The position numbers and the translations under genes are program-made. The notes under the pieces are model-generated. The model did not search any database, was not told where the DNA came from, and worked only from the letters and a program-made list of their open reading frames with translations. A DNA stretch of 64,000 nucleotides, from the NCBI RefSeq assembly GCF_000309385.1, contig NZ_JH976537.1:3092440-3156439 (forward strand), read 5' to 3'. Positions 27,261 through 36,100 of this stretch are shown one piece after another. Within the stretch, counting starts at the first letter, position 1. Every line of letters begins with the position of its first letter. Source of the DNA: Nodosilinea nodulosa PCC 7104 (lineage in GTDB: Bacteria; Cyanobacteriota; Cyanobacteriia; Phormidesmidales; Phormidesmidaceae).

Positions 27261-28754
27261 CTACATCACGCCGGTCATGTCTGAGGTGTCCTTGAGAAAG
27301 CCACTGTAGGCTTCCATGCCGTGCTCGCCAATGTCCAACCCCTTCATCTCCTCCTCTGCACTCACCCGAAGGCCCATGGTGGACTTCAGAATCAGCCAGA
27401 AAATCGAAGATATAACCACGGTGAACAATCCGATGCTCAAGATACCAAGGATTTGAGCGCCCAGCTGACCGACACCACCGCCGTAGAACAGCCCGGAAAT
27501 GCCTTCGCCAGCTTGGGGAAAGTTATTGGGGTTGGCGAACAGCCCTACCGCCAGGGTGCCCCAAATACCGCAAACTAGGTGAACTGAGGTAGCGCCCACG
27601 GGGTCGTCAATCTTGATGCTGTCGAAGAAGCCCACCGAGAACACCACGATGATGCCTGCGATTAGACCAATCCAAAAAGCACCGGCATAGCCTACGACAT
27701 AGCAGCCAGCGGTAATACCTACCAGGCCAGCCAAAATACCGTTGATGCTCATCGACAGGTCAGGCTTGCCGCTGAGAATCCAGGAGGTAAATGTGGCGGC
27801 TAACCCACCCGCTGCTGCGGCTAGGTTGGTGGTAACAGCAATGTAAGGCACAGCGGAGTCGGCAGCCAGTTCAGAACCGGGGTTGAATCCAAACCAGCCA
27901 ATCCACAAAATTAGGCAACCCAGGGTGGCAATGCTCAAGTTGTGCCCGGGCAGAGCGCTAACCTGCCCCTCTGCGGTATATTTGCCCATCCGGGGTCCCA
28001 GAAAAGCAGCACCCATCAGAGCGGCCCAACCCCCGACGGAGTGCACAACGGTGGAACCTGCAAAGTCGTGGAAACCAATCGCGCTCAGCCAGCCACCGCC
28101 CCAAACCCAGTGGCCTGTGATGGGGTAAGCAATGGCGGTCAGCAAGACGCTGAAGATCAGGAAGTCAATCAGCTTGATGCGCTCGGCTACAGCCCCAGAC
28201 ACAATGGTTGCAGCGGTACCGGCGAAGGCGACCTGGAAGAGGAAAAATGTATCTTTAGTCAGACCGCCTTCGCTGAGTCCGTATAGATCGGGGGCACCAC
28301 CGAGGAAGAAACTCCCCCAGCCGACCCAGCCGTTGCCGTTGGCACCAAACATCAGCGAGAACCCAATAAACCAGAAGGAAAGGGTGGCCAATGCAAAAAC
28401 AACCAGGTTTTTGGTGAGTACGTTAACGGCATTCTTTTGGCGGCAGAAACCAGTTTCAACCATGGCGAAACCGGCGTTCATGAAGATAACCAGGAATGCT
28501 GCAATCAGCACCCAGATATTGTCTAGGGTGGTTTGCACATCAGCAGCAGTCAACTCTTCTTGAGCCTGGGCCGCTACTCCCCAAGTGACCACAATAACCA
28601 GCGCTAGAGGAATGCAGGCTACCCAAGCCCAGCCGCCAACGCGGCCAAACAGACGCTTAATCGCCTCATCAAAGGGCGGCACGCTGGTGTCCCAGAAGCC
28701 GGTTTTAGACCGCTTCCGGAACCTAGAACGATTACGCAACACTAGATTAGACAT
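27261..28754 (-). CDS. amt: Ammonium transporter
   Basis: 497 residues, a membrane channel that takes up ammonium. After a basic N-terminal extension and a signal-like helix (about 40-62, ending AAQAQEE) come 11 membrane helices with the family motifs [30 protein letters not shown], and the paired channel histidines in [12 protein letters not shown] and [11 protein letters not shown]. The C-terminal tail includes [16 protein letters not shown], the segment that PII protein binds in the family. Upstream an NtcA site and a long folded leader show nitrogen control. Confidence 0.95.
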   Translation of the reverse strand: MSNLVLRNRSRFRKRSKTGFWDTSVPPFDEAIKRLFGRVGGWAWVACIPLALVIVVTWGVAAQAQEELTAADVQTTLDNIWVLIAAFLVIFMNAGFAMVETGFCRQKNAVNVLTKNLVVFALATLSFWFIGFSLMFGANGNGWVGWGSFFLGGAPDLYGLSEGGLTKDTFFLFQVAFAGTAATIVSGAVAERIKLIDFLIFSVLLTAIAYPITGHWVWGGGWLSAIGFHDFAGSTVVHSVGGWAALMGAAFLGPRMGKYTAEGQVSALPGHNLSIATLGCLILWIGWFGFNPGSELAADSAVPYIAVTTNLAAAAGGLAATFTSWILSGKPDLSMSINGILAGLVGITAGCYVVGYAGAFWIGLIAGIIVVFSVGFFDSIKIDDPVGATSVHLVCGIWGTLAVGLFANPNNFPQAGEGISGLFYGGGVGQLGAQILGILSIGLFTVVISSIFWLILKSTMGLRVSAEEEMKGLDIGEHGMEAYSGFLKDTSDMTGVM

Positions 28755-28903
28755 CTCAACAGACGTTCCTTCAACACAATCAGACAGTGAACACGGCCTA
28801 CCGTTTCTAGGCCTGACTCTTTAGCCCTAGAGCAGTGAGGCAGACCCGTATGGGAGCTAAAGCTCACAGAATAGATGGATTCTGCGAACTGATGTGCAAA
28901 AGC

Positions 28904-28959
28904 CGTAAGTTTCTGACGGCAGCTAATGCTAGCTGAAAAAATGCCTTTAGAAACTTACG
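28904..28959 (-). promoter_or_regulatory. Folded RNA leader element of amt
   Basis: CGTAAGTTTCT (28904-28914) pairs perfectly with AGAAACTTACG (28949-28959), and the 34-nt interior holds a second hairpin CAGCTA/TAGCTG (28920-28925 and 28930-28935, loop ATGC). This nested structure lies about 150 nt upstream of the amt ATG, inside the transcript predicted from the NtcA-type promoter. Likely a 5' UTR structure; a regulatory role is an inference. Confidence 0.5.
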
Positions 28960-29027
28960 CCGATCTGCCTGGACCTTTTTTCGACAATTAGCAGGCAGAG
29001 GAATTTGCGTGTAGACAGAACAAGTTG

Positions 29028-29033
29028 ATTCCA
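29028..29033 (-). promoter_or_regulatory. Probable -10 box of the NtcA-dependent amt promoter
   Basis: TGGAAT on the minus strand, 22 nt after the NtcA site at 29056-29069. That spacing is typical of class II NtcA-activated promoters, which lack a -35 box. Confidence 0.55.
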
Positions 29034-29055
29034 TCAATTCTGAGACCGTCAATCT

Positions 29056-29069
29056 GTATCGGGCGATAC
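29056..29069 (-). promoter_or_regulatory. NtcA binding site upstream of amt
   Basis: The sequence is GTA-N8-TAC, flanked by further symmetric bases (TGTA...TACA), the consensus of the nitrogen regulator NtcA. With the -10 box at 29028-29033 it predicts a transcript starting near 29021, giving an amt leader of about 265 nt. Confidence 0.75.
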
Positions 29070-29196
29070 ACAACACCCTCTGAAGCCGCGATATCCCCCG
29101 TTTAGCCTCAAAAACCTGGGGTCAATTAACCATAAATTAGTCGTTTGTCAAAGCAAGTTAAAAGAGAATCTGGATTTAGGTGAATCGTTTGCACCC

Positions 29197-29730
29197 CTAA
29201 ATCTGATTTTGCAGATAGCCTTGAGGGCCAAGCCGTTCGAGTTGTTGCTGTTTGCCCAGTACTGAGGCTTCGAGGTCGCGGCGGTACTGGGTCACCCGAT
29301 CGAGCAGGGCAGGGCGGCCTGTGGCCAAGATCTGCACCGCCAGCAGTCCGGCATTTTTGGCGTTGCCAATGGCCACAGTGGCAACGGGAATGCCCGCAGG
29401 CATCTGAACGATGGAGTAGAGCGAATCGAGCCCCTGCATGGTGCGGCTCACTACGGGTACGCCAATGACCGGCAGGGGAGTGAGGGCGGCAACCATGCCC
29501 GGCAGGTGGGCTGCACCGCCCGCGCCGGCAATGATGACTTTTAGACCGCGATCGCGGGCGGTTTGGGCATAGGTGACCATGCGCTCTGGCGTGCGGTGAG
29601 CCGACACAATGGCCACCTCGTGGGCGATGCCAAACTCGGTGCAGACCTCGATCGCCGCTGCCATGGTGGGCAGGTCTGAGTCGCTGCCCATAATGATGCC
29701 AACCTCTGGGAGGACCATAGTCTCAGCCAT
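29197..29730 (-). CDS. purE: N5-carboxyaminoimidazole ribonucleotide mutase
   Basis: 177 residues. PurE moves the carboxyl group of N5-CAIR to C4 of the imidazole ring in purine synthesis. Motifs: [13 protein letters not shown] (substrate binding, residues 11-23), SAHRTPERM (catalytic His), and a [13 protein letters not shown] loop. The length fits a class I PurE without a fused PurK. It stands alone, downstream of nothing obvious. The start is ATG 29730. Confidence 0.93.
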   Translation of the reverse strand: MAETMVLPEVGIIMGSDSDLPTMAAAIEVCTEFGIAHEVAIVSAHRTPERMVTYAQTARDRGLKVIIAGAGGAAHLPGMVAALTPLPVIGVPVVSRTMQGLDSLYSIVQMPAGIPVATVAIGNAKNAGLLAVQILATGRPALLDRVTQYRRDLEASVLGKQQQLERLGPQGYLQNQI

Positions 29731-30052
29731 ACTTTCAATGGGGCCTTCGCGTCTGTCGGATGTGCCTTCCCATCATGCCACTGCGGGGTCGCCGAGGGGG
29801 CGACGTGGCCCTAGTAGACTGCGGCACAAGGGTGGCGACTGTTGCCAATCGCGAAGGATCAGAGGAGAGAGGGGGCCAGGCAGCTGGAATGGTCGGTATA
29901 TTTCCAGCCTTCGAATACTGGCCAGCATGGGTAGACGGTATTGCAGGCAGCTGTCGAAGATTGATGTTGAAGGTTGAGTTTCGTTGCGGGCGGTTTTGGC
30001 TGAGCAAAACGTCATAGAATTTTACAGAAGTTCGCACATTTACCCCCAGCCC
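29731..30052. other. 322-bp intergenic region between purE and chlM
   Basis: Holds the promoters of two divergent genes. A small GTCGCC/GGCGAC hairpin occurs at 29788-29804. I see no gene and no firm promoter; TAGAAT at about 30015 is a weak -10 candidate for chlM. Confidence 0.35.
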
Positions 30053-30745
30053 ATGCCTGTCACCGACGATAAGACCGTAGTTCGTGAATATTTCAACGCC
30101 ATTGGTTTTGACCGCTGGCAGCGCATCTACGGGGATGGCGAAGTCAACAAGGTTCAGCTCGATATTCGCAAGGGCCACCAGCGCACCGTGGATACTCTGC
30201 TGGACTGGCTGGAGGCCGACGGCAACCTGGCCGGCCTCACCTGCTGCGATGCTGGCTGCGGGGTTGGCAGTCTGGCCATTCCGCTGGCTCAGGCGGGGGC
30301 TAAGGTCTACGCCAGCGACATCTCCGCCAAAATGGTAGAAGAGGCCCAGCGTCGGGCTGAGGTGGTGTTGGGTGGCGAGAACCTGCCTACCTTTGAAGTT
30401 AGGGACCTAGAAGAGCTCAGCGGTCGATTCCACACGGTTGTTTGTCTAGACGTGCTGATTCACTATCCCCAGGATAAGGTGCAGGCGATGATCAGCCATT
30501 TGAGCTCGCTGGCTGAGTCTCGTCTGATCATGAGTTTTGCCCCCAAGACGGCGTTCTACAGCGCCCTGAAGAAGGTGGGAGAGTTTTTCCCGGGGCCGAG
30601 TAAGGCGACTCGCGCCTATCTGCACCGGGAGGCCGATATTGTGAAGGCGCTGGAGGCTGACGGCTGGCGCATTGAGCGGCGGGCCATGACCAAGACCCAG
30701 TTCTACTTCTCTCGCCTGGTAGAAGCGGTGCGCGAGGCGTCCTAG
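30053..30745 (+). CDS. chlM: Magnesium-protoporphyrin IX methyltransferase
   Basis: 230 residues from ATG 30053; a longer open frame upstream has no family likeness and the family is about 230 long. ChlM methylates the propionate of Mg-protoporphyrin IX with S-adenosylmethionine, on the chlorophyll branch. Motifs: VREYFNAIGFDRWQRIYG near the start, the SAM site CCDAGCGVGSLAIPLAQAG near 62-80, and FAPKTAFYSALKKVGEFFPG near 163. The next gene begins 6 nt later. Confidence 0.95.
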   Translation: MPVTDDKTVVREYFNAIGFDRWQRIYGDGEVNKVQLDIRKGHQRTVDTLLDWLEADGNLAGLTCCDAGCGVGSLAIPLAQAGAKVYASDISAKMVEEAQRRAEVVLGGENLPTFEVRDLEELSGRFHTVVCLDVLIHYPQDKVQAMISHLSSLAESRLIMSFAPKTAFYSALKKVGEFFPGPSKATRAYLHREADIVKALEADGWRIERRAMTKTQFYFSRLVEAVREAS

Positions 30746-30751
30746 AAGACC

Positions 30752-31144
30752 ATGGCAATAGAGCGACTGTTGATTGCGATCGCGGCGATTTTCGGCGGCA
30801 CTGCCGTGGCCGCAGGGGCCTTTGCCACCCACGCCCTGCGGGCTCAGCTCAGCGATCGCCTGCTGGCCGTCTTTGAAACCGGCGCTCGCTACCAGATGTA
30901 CCACGCCCTGGCCCTGCTGCTGGTCGCCCTGGTGGGCAGTCAGGGCCTGGGGGCACCGGGGTTGCTGACAGCGGCAGGATGGGCCTTTGTAGTCGGTACG
31001 GTGGTCTTTTCGGGCAGTCTCTACGCCCTGGCGCTGACCGGACAAAACCTGTTGGGAGCGATTGCCCCCCTCGGCGGTGCGGTGCTGATGGTCGGCTGGG
31101 GCTGTGTGGCCGTGGCGGCCCTACTTGGGGCCGGGAAAAGCTAA
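30752..31144 (+). CDS. DUF423 membrane protein
   Basis: 130 residues, four hydrophobic helices, with the family pattern GGTAVAAGAFATHALRAQLS and a GARYQMYHALALLL helix. DUF423 (YgdD-like) proteins are small inner-membrane proteins with no established function. Six nt after chlM, so probably cotranscribed. Confidence 0.8.
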   Translation: MAIERLLIAIAAIFGGTAVAAGAFATHALRAQLSDRLLAVFETGARYQMYHALALLLVALVGSQGLGAPGLLTAAGWAFVVGTVVFSGSLYALALTGQNLLGAIAPLGGAVLMVGWGCVAVAALLGAGKS

Positions 31145-31264
31145 GGGTTGAGAGCGGACCAGGCGGCGACCTAGGGACTGAAAGATAGCCGCAGCCCGTG
31201 GCGCCCCCAGTCCACCCTGGCCAAATCAGCGGGTTATGATACCTCTGTGTCTCGCCGGGCTTTT

Positions 31265-31495
31265 ATGTTTGAGTACCTAACGCCGCGATCGCTAGCGACA
31301 CCCCAGGACGTAGCCGAATATCTGGAGCTGCATCAGGCCGCCCAGGACTTTCGGCTAGAGCTAGAGCACCGCGCCCGCCTGGAGGACTACTGCCATTGGT
31401 ATCACCAGGTGGCAGCGGCCAATCGGCGGGATCTGGAGCAGATGCGATCGGAGCTAAACCTGCTGAGCTGGTTTAACCGCAGCCTGCCCCGATAG
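31265..31495 (+). CDS. Small alpha-helical protein, unknown
   Basis: 76 residues from ATG 31265 (GTG 31247 is an alternative start). The sequence is strongly helical and charged (AEYLELHQAAQDFRLELEHR), probably with coiled-coil character, and ends SWFNRSLPR. It is cytoplasmic. TATGAT at 31234-31239 could be the -10 box. Not recognised. Confidence 0.5.
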   Translation: MFEYLTPRSLATPQDVAEYLELHQAAQDFRLELEHRARLEDYCHWYHQVAAANRRDLEQMRSELNLLSWFNRSLPR

Positions 31496-31526
31496 GGCCA
31501 GCCGCAAGCCTTTCTGGCCCTATCGG

Positions 31527-31763
31527 CTAAATGCTCTCCAGCTCGTCCCGCTTGAGGTGGGCCCGCATAGGGCGCTTGGCCCCCTCAACGGCAAACTCAA
31601 CTTGAACCGGGAAGTTAGGGCTAATGGGGCGACCCTTATAGTCGGTGAGAATATTCACAATCACCCCCTCCAACCCCTTGGCATCGAAGGCTTCGTTGCG
31701 GTGCAGCGGGTGGTGATAAAAAATAATCGATTCTTTGATTCGGACGCGATCGCCAACATTCAT
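31527..31763 (-). CDS. ftrV: Ferredoxin-thioredoxin reductase variable chain
   Basis: 78 residues from ATG 31763. This SH3-like beta-barrel subunit pairs with the catalytic [4Fe-4S] chain FtrC to pass electrons from ferredoxin to thioredoxin, which controls Calvin-cycle enzymes by light. The sequence NVGDRVRIKESIIFYHHPLH, GLEGVIVNI and RPMRAHLKRDELE follow the FtrV pattern. ftrC is not in the window. Confidence 0.88.
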   Translation of the reverse strand: MNVGDRVRIKESIIFYHHPLHRNEAFDAKGLEGVIVNILTDYKGRPISPNFPVQVEFAVEGAKRPMRAHLKRDELESI

Positions 31764-31879
31764 AGCACACACTCGCTCTTACTCAGTCCTCCCTAGCGCC
31801 TGGCACCCAGGTGGAAGCTTTCTGTTTACGGTCTTATTATCTTTGCACAGGATGGCCGCTTGCACGTGGGTGCCCTAGA

Positions 31880-32317
31880 TTAGGTGGCGCTGCTCCCCTG
31901 CTCAGGACCGTAGGGCTGCATGAGCTCGTCCATGCGCTGGGTCATGGCCGCCATTTCGGGGTTGCTGCGCGCCACCAGCTGGGTCCGATCTTGAAAGACT
32001 TGGCCAATTTCGGTGTCGTGCAGCAGGTGGCGGGCCTGGTTGAGCAGCTCAGACGCGCGCTCCTGGGGCTGGGGCTGCTTCGACATCAGCACCTCGTCAA
32101 TTTGTACGATTAGCTGAGAAATAGGCCGCAGCCAGCTAAACTGCTCATGCTCCAGGACTAGGCGCAGGTAGTCGCCTTTGGTGGCGATCGCGCCGTGGTG
32201 GGCTTCGTAGCGGTCTTTCTCCGCATCCATCAAAATCTTGTGGGCCTTGAGCAGGAGCGGTCGAAAGGTGCGTAAAGGCTCAAAGGCCGGATCGGAGGCA
32301 GGGTTACCAACAGTCAT
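31880..32317 (-). CDS. Conserved helical protein, unknown
   Basis: 145 residues, all alpha-helical by composition: PLLLKAHKILMDAEKDRYEA, GDYLRLVLEHEQFSWLRPIS and ERASELLNQARHLLHD are the main segments. No membrane helix or signal. It looks like a conserved cyanobacterial/bacterial family of unknown role. It sits between ftrV (same strand) and the solute-binding gene (opposite strand). Confidence 0.6.
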   Translation of the reverse strand: MTVGNPASDPAFEPLRTFRPLLLKAHKILMDAEKDRYEAHHGAIATKGDYLRLVLEHEQFSWLRPISQLIVQIDEVLMSKQPQPQERASELLNQARHLLHDTEIGQVFQDRTQLVARSNPEMAAMTQRMDELMQPYGPEQGSSAT

Positions 32318-32470
32318 TCAGCTCTCGCGCATGCTTACAATACTGTCCTCACCATTCCACGAATAGGGGGCGATTTCAAGGGACCGAGACCGGGAAGCTT
32401 TAGGGGGAGACAGCCCCCATAGCGGTAACAGGTTTGGTGTCACAATACTCTTAGGTCTTTTTGCGTGGTT

Positions 32471-33178
32471 ATGGACTTTACCACCGTTCGTCCCGGTCAA
32501 CTAGCGATTATTGCCAGCGATTTTGATGCTCGCCCCATGAGTTTTATTCAGGAGGGCGATCGCCTGGGGTACGAACCAGCCGTGGCCCGAGCGGTAGGCG
32601 AGATTTTGCAGCTAGAGCCGGTATGGTTTGACACTGCCCCCGAGCAGTTTTACCCGACCCTGAGCAGCGGTGACTACGATGTCGTCTGGTTTAGTCAGGC
32701 CATTACCCAAGATCGCCGCGCCTGGGCCGATTTTACCCGCCCCTACGGTCGTTTCGACGAGGCCGTGCTGGTGCGCGAAGACAGCCCCATCTATGCGGCC
32801 TCGGACCTGGCGGGTAAGCGGTTGGGCACCCTGGCTGGCAGCACGCCACTAACCCTCACCGAAGCGCTGCCAGACCTGGAGTGGGTGCCGTTTACCGGGC
32901 CAGATCAGACGCTGCCTACTCTGCTCACAGCTCTGGGGCAGGGCGCGATCGATGCCCTGGTGGGCGATGCCCTGCCGCTGCTGACCGCCGAGGCCGATAC
33001 CAATACCCTGCGAGTGGCCTTTCAGATGCCCAGTCAGCACCCCTTTGGCATTGGAGTATTGCCTGGCAACCGTGAACTATTGGAGGCCCTCAACCACGCC
33101 CTCAACCAGCTCATTGTCAACGGCACCCTGTCTAAGCTGTGGGCCCAGTGGATTCCCTATAAGCCGTTTCCGTTTTAG
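32471..33178 (+). CDS. Solute-binding-like protein without signal peptide
   Basis: 235 residues (ATG 32471; GTG 32465 possible). It has the two-lobed fold of family 3 solute-binding proteins: PMSFIQEGDRLGYEPAVARA at the start, DVVWFSQAITQDRRAWADFT near 77, LAGKRLGTLAGSTPLTLTE near 114. Such proteins normally lie in the periplasm and serve amino-acid ABC transporters or sensor kinases; no signal peptide or lipobox is present and no transporter gene is nearby, so it is either cytoplasmic or mis-started. Its last 47 nt overlap the end of the convergent GGDEF-EAL gene. Confidence 0.7.
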   Translation: MDFTTVRPGQLAIIASDFDARPMSFIQEGDRLGYEPAVARAVGEILQLEPVWFDTAPEQFYPTLSSGDYDVVWFSQAITQDRRAWADFTRPYGRFDEAVLVREDSPIYAASDLAGKRLGTLAGSTPLTLTEALPDLEWVPFTGPDQTLPTLLTALGQGAIDALVGDALPLLTAEADTNTLRVAFQMPSQHPFGIGVLPGNRELLEALNHALNQLIVNGTLSKLWAQWIPYKPFPF

Positions 33179-36100
33179 CCGCAGGCGAGTTGCTGAGCTG
33201 CTGGATAAAGACCGTTGCTGCCTCTACCGAGAGAGGCCTAGAGAAGTAATAGCCCTGCCCCCCCTGGCAGTGGTGCGCCTTGAGGTAGCGAGCCTGACAG
33301 GCGGTCTCAAGACCTTCGGCCACCACCGTTAAGTTAAGGTTGGTGGCCAGGCTAATGATGGCCTTAACAATTTCGTAGTCGCCTTGGCTGGGCTCGGGGT
33401 TGTGTAAGTTGGTAATAAAGGACTTGTCGATTTTGAGCACATCAATGGGAAATCGGTGCAGGTAGCTGAGGGAGGAGTAGCCGGTGCCAAAGTCATCCAT
33501 GCAAACCTGAATGCCGCGCTGGCGAAGCTGTTTGAGCAGATCGATCGCGAGCTGGGCATTTTGAATCAGCACGCTCTCGGTGATTTCGATCTTGAGGTGC
33601 TGCCCCTGGAGGCCATTGCGGTCTAGCGCCTGGTCGATCTGCTGAATTAAATCGGGACGCACGAACTGTTTCCCCGAGAGATTGACGCTAACGGTGGGGG
33701 GCTGACTGGCGGAAAACTGCTGGTGCCAGCGGCTGAGCTGGCGGCAGGCTTCATTTAACGTCCACAGGTCGAGGGCGGTAATCAGTCCGGTATTTTCAGC
33801 GATGGGAATAAAGTCTAGGGGAGGCACCAGCTTTCCGCTGGGGTGCTGCCAGCGCACCAGGGCCTCAAACCCCTGCACCTGGCCCGTGGCTAGACTGATG
33901 ATGGGCTGGTAGTGGAGCCGCAGCTCTGAACGCTCCAGGGCCCGGCACAGGCTGTTTTCTAGCTGCATTTGCTGCACTACCAGACTGTGCATAGGGGCGT
34001 CAAAAATAGCGTACTCACGGTTGCTGCCCTTGGCTTTGTACATGGCGATGTCGGCGTCGCGCAGCACCTGGTTGGGGTCGGTGTAGGCCGCAGAGCTGAG
34101 GGCAATGCCAATGCTGGCGTGGATAAAAACCTCGTGTCCTTCCAGCCGCACTGGGGCTTCGAGGCTGGCGTGAATGCGCTGGGCCATGGTAATGGCAGCG
34201 GTGGCGTCGCTGAGGTTGGCCAGCAGTACGACAAACTCGTCGCCCCCCAGGCGGGCGGCTATGTCCACCGGGCGCAGGCAGGTCTGGAGCCGTTGAGCGA
34301 CCACCTGAAGCAGCTGATCGCCAATGGCGTGCCCCAGGCTGTCGTTGATCACTTTGAATCGGTCTAGGTCGAGAAACAGCAGGGCAAACTGGCGACCGCA
34401 GCAGGGAGCGGGGGAGCTATTGAGCGCGGGAAGAGCCAGGGGCAAATGGTGCTGGCAGTGGCGCTGGAGCTGCTCGATGGCCTGGGCCAGGCGCTCTAAA
34501 AACAGCGCTCGGTTGGGCAGACCAGTGAGGCGATCGTGGAAGGCATCGTAGCGCAGCTGGGCCTCTAAACGTTTGCGCTCCGCCAGCTCGGTTTGGGCCT
34601 GGGCGTAGAGTTCGGCCTGGTGAATGGCGATCGCCAGGTGATCGGCCAGCCGCTCAATCAGCTTGACTTCGGCCTGGAGCCACTGGCGCGGGCCAGGGCA
34701 CTGATGCACGCTGAGAATACCCTTGACCACGCCGCGATAGCGAATGGAGACCGCTAAAATTGCCCCAATTTTGAGGTCTAAGGCCAGGGCCAAGTTGGGG
34801 ATCAGACTTGGCTCCTGGGTAACGTCGTTGACCACTACCGCAGCTTTCTGGCCTAGAACTTGCTGCGCGTGGGGGTTGCCCTCAATGGGGATCACCTGGT
34901 CCTGCAAGCTCTCCCAGCCGGGCATACTGACCGCGTTGGTGTGGACCAGATAGGCGTCGGTGGCCCGGCACAGAATCACCAAACTGCGGCTGGCCTTGAA
35001 GGTGTGCAGCATTTCGGTGGCCGTTCGCTGCAGCAGGGTGTCCAGGTCCAGACTGTCGCTAATGGCGTTGATGATGTTGTTGAGCAGCTTTTCCTGACGA
35101 GCCAGATCGGCGGTTTGGGTCAGCAGCTGACTTTGCTGAAGGGCGATGGCGACCTGGTCGGCGAGCTGAGATAGCAGAGCGCTTTCTTTCGGCTGCCACA
35201 GGCGCGGCCCTCGGCAGTGGTGGGCGCACAGCAGTCCCCACAGCTGGCCGCCGCAGTGGATAGGCACAACCAGGCTGGCCCGGACCTGAAAACGAGCCAG
35301 CAGATCGCGGTAGCAGGGGGCGATGGAGGCCTGCTGCACATCGTTGAGTCGGTGGGAGTGGCCCTGGCGGTAGCGATCGACCAGCCCAGGGATATTGCGA
35401 AAACAGGTGTCTTCCACGGTGATGCCCAGGGTGGACTGCCAGGGGGGCAGCACAGCCTCGACCACCATGGTGCCGCTGAAGTCGGCGTTAAATCGGTAAA
35501 TGAGCACCCGGTCGGTCTGCAAAAACTGCCGCACCTCGGTTACGGTAGTTTGCAAAATCTGGTTAACATCCAGGGACTGATGGATATGCTGGGTGATAGT
35601 GCGAATCAGGCGCTCCTCTTCGGCCTGACGGCGCAGTGCCATTTGAGCCTTTACCAGAGGGGTAATGTCGGTGGCCACTGAGCCAAAAATTGGGCTGCCA
35701 TCGCTGCCGATGCTGACCGGAAAGAGCACCGAGCTATACACCTTTTGTTCACCGTTGAGCACAAGGGTATCTTTGACGGTGAGGGGAGTTTGAGTGGCGA
35801 CTAGCTGCCTAACCCGATCCATAAAGGTGTTGGCGACCGAGGCTGGCAGCAGATCGGCAAAGGATTTGCCGGTAATTTCCTCGGGGCGCAGGCCTAGCTG
35901 GTTGGCGGTGGCCTGGTTGACCCGCAGATAGCGGCCGTCCGCATCAAATATGTTGACAAGGGCAGGGGTATTGTCGATAAACGCCTGCATCTGCTGGTGG
36001 GCGTCATGCAAGGCCTGCTCGGTCTGCTTGCGATCGCTGACGTCGAGCACAACGGCATCCCAGGCGATGGCACCGTTGGCCAGGGGCTCAGGGCGGCCCA

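Noticed and set aside
28755..28900. Possible glutamine (glnA-type) riboswitch in the amt leader, suggested by GAAGGAACG near the start codon and a GGCCTA/TAGGCC hairpin.
   Set aside because: The conserved GGAAGTAGG segment and the matching CGTTC 5' side are missing; GAAGGA is more simply a ribosome-binding region.
28864..29076. 70-codon open frame on the minus strand upstream of amt.
   Set aside because: Its start overlaps the NtcA site and lies upstream of the predicted transcript start; no family likeness.
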